From DATJPY01 sp035506135 (GTDB lineage: Bacteria; Myxococcota_A; UBA9160; PR03): DNA of 64,000 nucleotides. This document shows, piece after piece, positions 61,299 to 64,000 of this stretch; within the stretch, counting starts at the first letter, position 1, and every line of letters starts with the position of its first letter. The stretch is from NCBI GenBank assembly GCA_035506135.1, contig DATJPY010000007.1:52332-116331 (forward strand). Reading direction: 5' to 3'. A program made the position numbers and the translations under genes. The notes under the pieces are model-generated. The model was not told where the DNA came from. It saw only the letters and a program-made list of their open reading frames with translations, and did no database searches.

Positions 61299-61964
61299 TC
61301 AGGCCAGCTGAATCAGGTTCAGCACCTTGTCCTCGAGCCACTCGACGAGCGTCCGCAGCGCGTCGGGCGAGATCTCGTGGCCCATCTCGAACTCGCGGTA
61401 GCTGAGGGCGACGCCGAAGGGCAGCAGCGCCTCGCGCGACTCGCGCGCGCGCTCGACCGGGATCATCGGGTCCTGCGTGCCGTGCATCACCAGCACGGGC
61501 CGCCCCTTGTGCGCCTCGCTCGGAGACAGCGGGCGCGCGAAGCCGGCCGGCAGCCAGCTCGAGAGCGCGGCGAGGCCCGCGTAGCGCGCGGGATCGCGCA
61601 GGAAGAGGTCGTACGCCATGACGCCGCCCTGGCTGAAGCCGAGCAACACCACGTGGCGGCGGTCGACGGGATAGCGGGCGCAGGCCTCGTCGATGAACTC
61701 GGAGAGCGTGCGCGAGGCGCGCGCGAACTCGTTCGGGTCGGGCGGCCGGCCGGCGGCGAGCGGGAACCAGCCGAAGCCGGCCATGCCGGGTGCGACCTGC
61801 AGCACGACCGGCCCCTGGGGACAGATCACGAGCGCCTCGCCGCGGTGCAGGATGGGTGCGAGCCCGATCAGATCGTGGGCGCTCGCGCCCCAGCCGTGGA
61901 TCGCGATCACCGTCGGGAACGGACCGTCGCCCGCCGGGACGTGCACCGTGTGGAGGAGCTGCAT
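61299..61964 (-). CDS. Carboxylesterase/phospholipase-type alpha/beta hydrolase
   Basis: 221 residues. VIAIHGWGASAHDLIGLAPIL (oxyanion region), HVVLLGFSQGGVMAYDLFL (nucleophile Ser in GFSQGG), HGTQDPMIPVERA (Asp) and FEMGHEISPDAL (His) form a complete triad in the acyl-protein thioesterase/carboxylesterase order. It should cleave short esters or lysophospholipids. ATG 61964, close to and divergent from leuC (49 bases apart). The 3' end faces the repeat cluster E4/E5. Confidence 0.88.
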   Translation of the reverse strand: MQLLHTVHVPAGDGPFPTVIAIHGWGASAHDLIGLAPILHRGEALVICPQGPVVLQVAPGMAGFGWFPLAAGRPPDPNEFARASRTLSEFIDEACARYPVDRRHVVLLGFSQGGVMAYDLFLRDPARYAGLAALSSWLPAGFARPLSPSEAHKGRPVLVMHGTQDPMIPVERARESREALLPFGVALSYREFEMGHEISPDALRTLVEWLEDKVLNLIQLA

Positions 61965-62013
61965 GGCGCGGGACCGTAGCCGCTCGGTCGCGCCGAGTGC
62001 TATCCCAAGCGCC

Positions 62014-63417
62014 ATGCCCCCCCGAAGCCTCCTCGACAAGGTGTGGGACGCCCACACCGTGCGCGAGCTGCCGAGCGGGCAGACCCAGCTCTTCATCGGG
62101 CTGCACCTGGTCCACGAGGTCACCAGCCCGCAGGCCTTCGCGGCGCTGCGCGAGGCCCGGCTGCCGGTGCGCCATCCCGCGCGCACGTTCGCCACGGTCG
62201 ACCACATCATCCCGACCGACTCGCAGCGGCGACCGCTCTCGGATCCGATGGCGGAGGCGATGCTCGCGGAGCTGGAGCGGAACACCGCGCAGCACGACAT
62301 CCACTTCTTCGGACCGCAGAGCGGTCACCAGGGTATCGTCCACGTGATCGGACCCGAGCTCGGGCTCACGCAGCCCGGCATGACGATCGCCTGCGGCGAC
62401 AGCCACACCTCGACGCACGGCGCCTTCGGCGCCGTGGCCTTCGGCATCGGCACCAGCCAGGTACGCGACGTGCTGGCGACGCAGTGCCTGGCGGTCGCGC
62501 GCCCGAAGGTCCGACGCATCGAGGTGACGGGCAAGCTGTCGAGCGGCGTCTACGCGAAGGACGTGATCCTGACCGTGATCCGCCGGCTCGGCGTCAAAGG
62601 GGGCATCGGGTTCGCGTACGAGTACGCGGGCGCCGCGATCGAGGCGATGACCCTCGAGGAGCGCATGACCGTCTGCAACATGTCGATCGAGGGCGGCGCG
62701 CGCGTCGGGTACGTGAACCCCGACGACGCCACCTTCGCCTACCTGCGCGGCCGGGAGCTCGCACCGAAGGGCGACGCCTTCGACCGCGCGGTGGCGTGGT
62801 GGCGCTCGATGTCAAGCGATACGTCCGCTCCATATGCCGATCGCGTCGCGTACGACGGCGCTGCCATCGCGCCGACGGTCACCTTCGGCATCAACCCGGG
62901 CCAGTCGGTCGCCGTGGACGAGCGCATCCCGCGCCTCGCCGAGATCGCCGACGACGAGCGCCCCGCGCTGGCCGAGGCGCTGGCCTTCATGCAGCTCCGG
63001 GCGGGCGACCCGATCGCCGGCGCGAAGATCGACGTGGCCTTCATCGGCTCCTGCACCAACGGGCGCATCTCGGACCTGCGCGAGGCGGCGCGCGTGGCGC
63101 GACACGGAAAGGTGGCGCCGGGTGTGCGCACCTTCGTGGTGCCGGGCTCCCAGGCCGTGCAGCGCCAGGCGGAGGCCGAGGGGCTGCCCGAGGTCTTCCG
63201 CGCGGCCGGCTTCGACTGGCGCGAGCCCGGCTGCTCGATGTGCCTCGCGATGAACCCCGACCGGCTCGTCGGCAGCGAGCTGTGCGCCTCGTCGAGCAAT
63301 CGGAACTTCAAGGGCCGCCAGGGCTCGCCGACGGGACGCACGCTCCTGATGTCGCCGGCGATGGTGGCCGCGGCCGCGATCCGCGGGCACGTGGTCGACG
63401 TGCGGGAGCTGCTCTGA
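62014..63417 (+). CDS. leuC: 3-isopropylmalate dehydratase large subunit
   Basis: 467 residues. RSLLDKVWDAHTVRELPSGQTQLFIGLHLVHEVTSPQAF, TVDHIIPT, CGDSHTSTHGAFGAVAFGIGTSQVRDVLATQCL and the 4Fe-4S ligands in FIGSCTNGR and GCSMCLAMN are diagnostic of the aconitase superfamily LeuC. With LeuD it isomerises 2- to 3-isopropylmalate in leucine synthesis. ATG 62014 has no ribosome-binding site; TGC-TATCCC seven bases upstream may be a leaderless extended -10. It overlaps leuD by one base (TGATG). Confidence 0.97.
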   Translation: MPPRSLLDKVWDAHTVRELPSGQTQLFIGLHLVHEVTSPQAFAALREARLPVRHPARTFATVDHIIPTDSQRRPLSDPMAEAMLAELERNTAQHDIHFFGPQSGHQGIVHVIGPELGLTQPGMTIACGDSHTSTHGAFGAVAFGIGTSQVRDVLATQCLAVARPKVRRIEVTGKLSSGVYAKDVILTVIRRLGVKGGIGFAYEYAGAAIEAMTLEERMTVCNMSIEGGARVGYVNPDDATFAYLRGRELAPKGDAFDRAVAWWRSMSSDTSAPYADRVAYDGAAIAPTVTFGINPGQSVAVDERIPRLAEIADDERPALAEALAFMQLRAGDPIAGAKIDVAFIGSCTNGRISDLREAARVARHGKVAPGVRTFVVPGSQAVQRQAEAEGLPEVFRAAGFDWREPGCSMCLAMNPDRLVGSELCASSSNRNFKGRQGSPTGRTLLMSPAMVAAAAIRGHVVDVRELL

Positions 63418-64000
63418 TGGGCGCCGAGCCGGTGCGGCGGGTGGTGGGCTGCGGCTGCGCGCTGCGCGGCGACGACATCGACACCGATCGCATCATCCCC
63501 GCGCGCTACCTGCGCGCCATCACGTTCGACGGGCTCGGCGAGTTCGCCTTCATCGACGACCGCAAGCAGGCCAAGGGCGATCACCCGCTCGACGACGAGC
63601 GCTTCCGCGGCGCCTCGATCCTGATCGTCGGCCGGAACTTCGGCTGCGGCTCGTCGCGCGAGCACGCGCCGCAGGCGCTGGCGCGGCACGGCTTCCGCGC
63701 CTTCGTGGGCGAGTCGTTCGCCGAGATCTTCTTCGGCAACTGCACCGCGCTCGGGCTGCCGGCGGTGACGCTCCCGCGCGCCGAGCTCGAACGGCTCTGG
63801 GAATCGGTCGAGCTCGACCCGCGCCAGGAGCTCGCGCTCGACCTCGCGCGCGGGACGCTGACCTCCCGCGCGGGCGTCCAGACGGTCGCGATGCCGGACG
63901 GCGCGCGCCGCCAGCTCCTCGAGGGAACCTACGACGCCACCGCCGTGCTGCTCGAGGCCGGCGACGCGATCGAGGCCGCCGCCGCGCGCCTGCCGTACGT
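63417..64000 (+). CDS. leuD: 3-isopropylmalate dehydratase small subunit (3' end outside window)
   Basis: The frame stays open to the window edge, giving 194 residues. CALRGDDIDTDRIIPARYLRAITFDGLGEFAF is the typical N-terminal half, and ILIVGRNFGCGSSREHAPQALARHGF the swivelling-domain signature. SFAEIFFGNCTALGLPAVTL follows. It completes the LeuCD enzyme. Only a few C-terminal residues should be missing. ATG 63417 shares its A with the leuC stop. Confidence 0.95.
   Translation, partial: MGAEPVRRVVGCGCALRGDDIDTDRIIPARYLRAITFDGLGEFAFIDDRKQAKGDHPLDDERFRGASILIVGRNFGCGSSREHAPQALARHGFRAFVGESFAEIFFGNCTALGLPAVTLPRAELERLWESVELDPRQELALDLARGTLTSRAGVQTVAMPDGARRQLLEGTYDATAVLLEAGDAIEAAAARLPY

Overview
The window is about 70% G+C and gene-dense, with genes on both strands. 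The gene set fits an aerobic or facultative, free-living Gram-negative bacterium of the old 'Deltaproteobacteria' grade (Myxococcota, Binatota or a relative). Supporting features are a PEP-CTERM exosortase substrate with an outer-membrane TPR/beta-barrel partner, several acyl-CoA dehydrogenases, a split imuA-imuB / dnaE2 mutagenesis cassette, an LLM-class (possibly F420-dependent) oxidoreductase and a class A RNase P RNA. This placement is an inference. No rRNA is present to settle it.

Layout. 1-3.7 kb: end of ftsZ, an enoyl-CoA hydratase, ndk, a quinone oxidoreductase and a receiver-only response regulator. 3.9-9.5 kb: an envelope block with a PEP-CTERM protein, a TPR/beta-barrel protein, a small secreted protein, an ECF sigma / zinc anti-sigma pair and a subtilase. 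9.7-15.7 kb: an acyl-CoA oxidation block with four acyl-CoA dehydrogenases, an NTF2-like protein and an HxlR-SCP2 regulator. 15.8-24.6 kb: rnpB, an HExxH membrane protein, an LLM oxidoreductase, an N-acetylglutamate-synthase-like protein, a sigma-70 factor, thrH, a PhyH dioxygenase, rfbB and a fatty-acid desaturase. 24.6-32.1 kb: a parvulin-type isomerase, a Gfo/Idh/MocA oxidoreductase, a 2Fe-2S ferredoxin with a PP2C phosphatase, an LhgO-like oxidase with a PfkB kinase, metF-purN and gloA. 32.1-47.9 kb: DNA damage tolerance (imuA, imuB, dinB, dnaE2) interleaved with a methyltransferase, an alpha/beta hydrolase, an M3 peptidase, an APC-USP transporter, cstA-ybdD and an amine oxidase. 48.1-51.9 kb: an operon of a lysine 2,3-aminomutase, two ATP-grasp ligases and a GNAT acetyltransferase. 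51.9-56.6 kb: a MacAB-type ABC export system. 56.7-64 kb: ACT-malic enzyme, a highly structured RNA candidate, transketolase, a lipoprotein, tRNA-Pro(UGG), an esterase and leuC-leuD, the last cut by the window edge.

The most promising lead is the kamA / ATP-grasp / ATP-grasp / GNAT operon. It looks like a pathway that makes beta-lysine, ligates it and acetylates a product. Other leads are a family of short hairpin repeats whose stems covary between copies, with a related sequence inserted in frame in dnaE2; a three-armed, mutually exclusive RNA-folding region between the malic enzyme and transketolase genes; genes with a -10 element only 6-7 nt from the start codon and no Shine-Dalgarno sequence (probably leaderless); and an ftsZ that encodes its C-terminal recruitment peptide twice.

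Many genes overlap by 1-4 bases (ATGA, GTGA, TTGA, TGATG), so translational coupling is the default here. Because of the high G+C, long open frames on the wrong strand are common; I discarded them on the basis of family resemblance and motif content.
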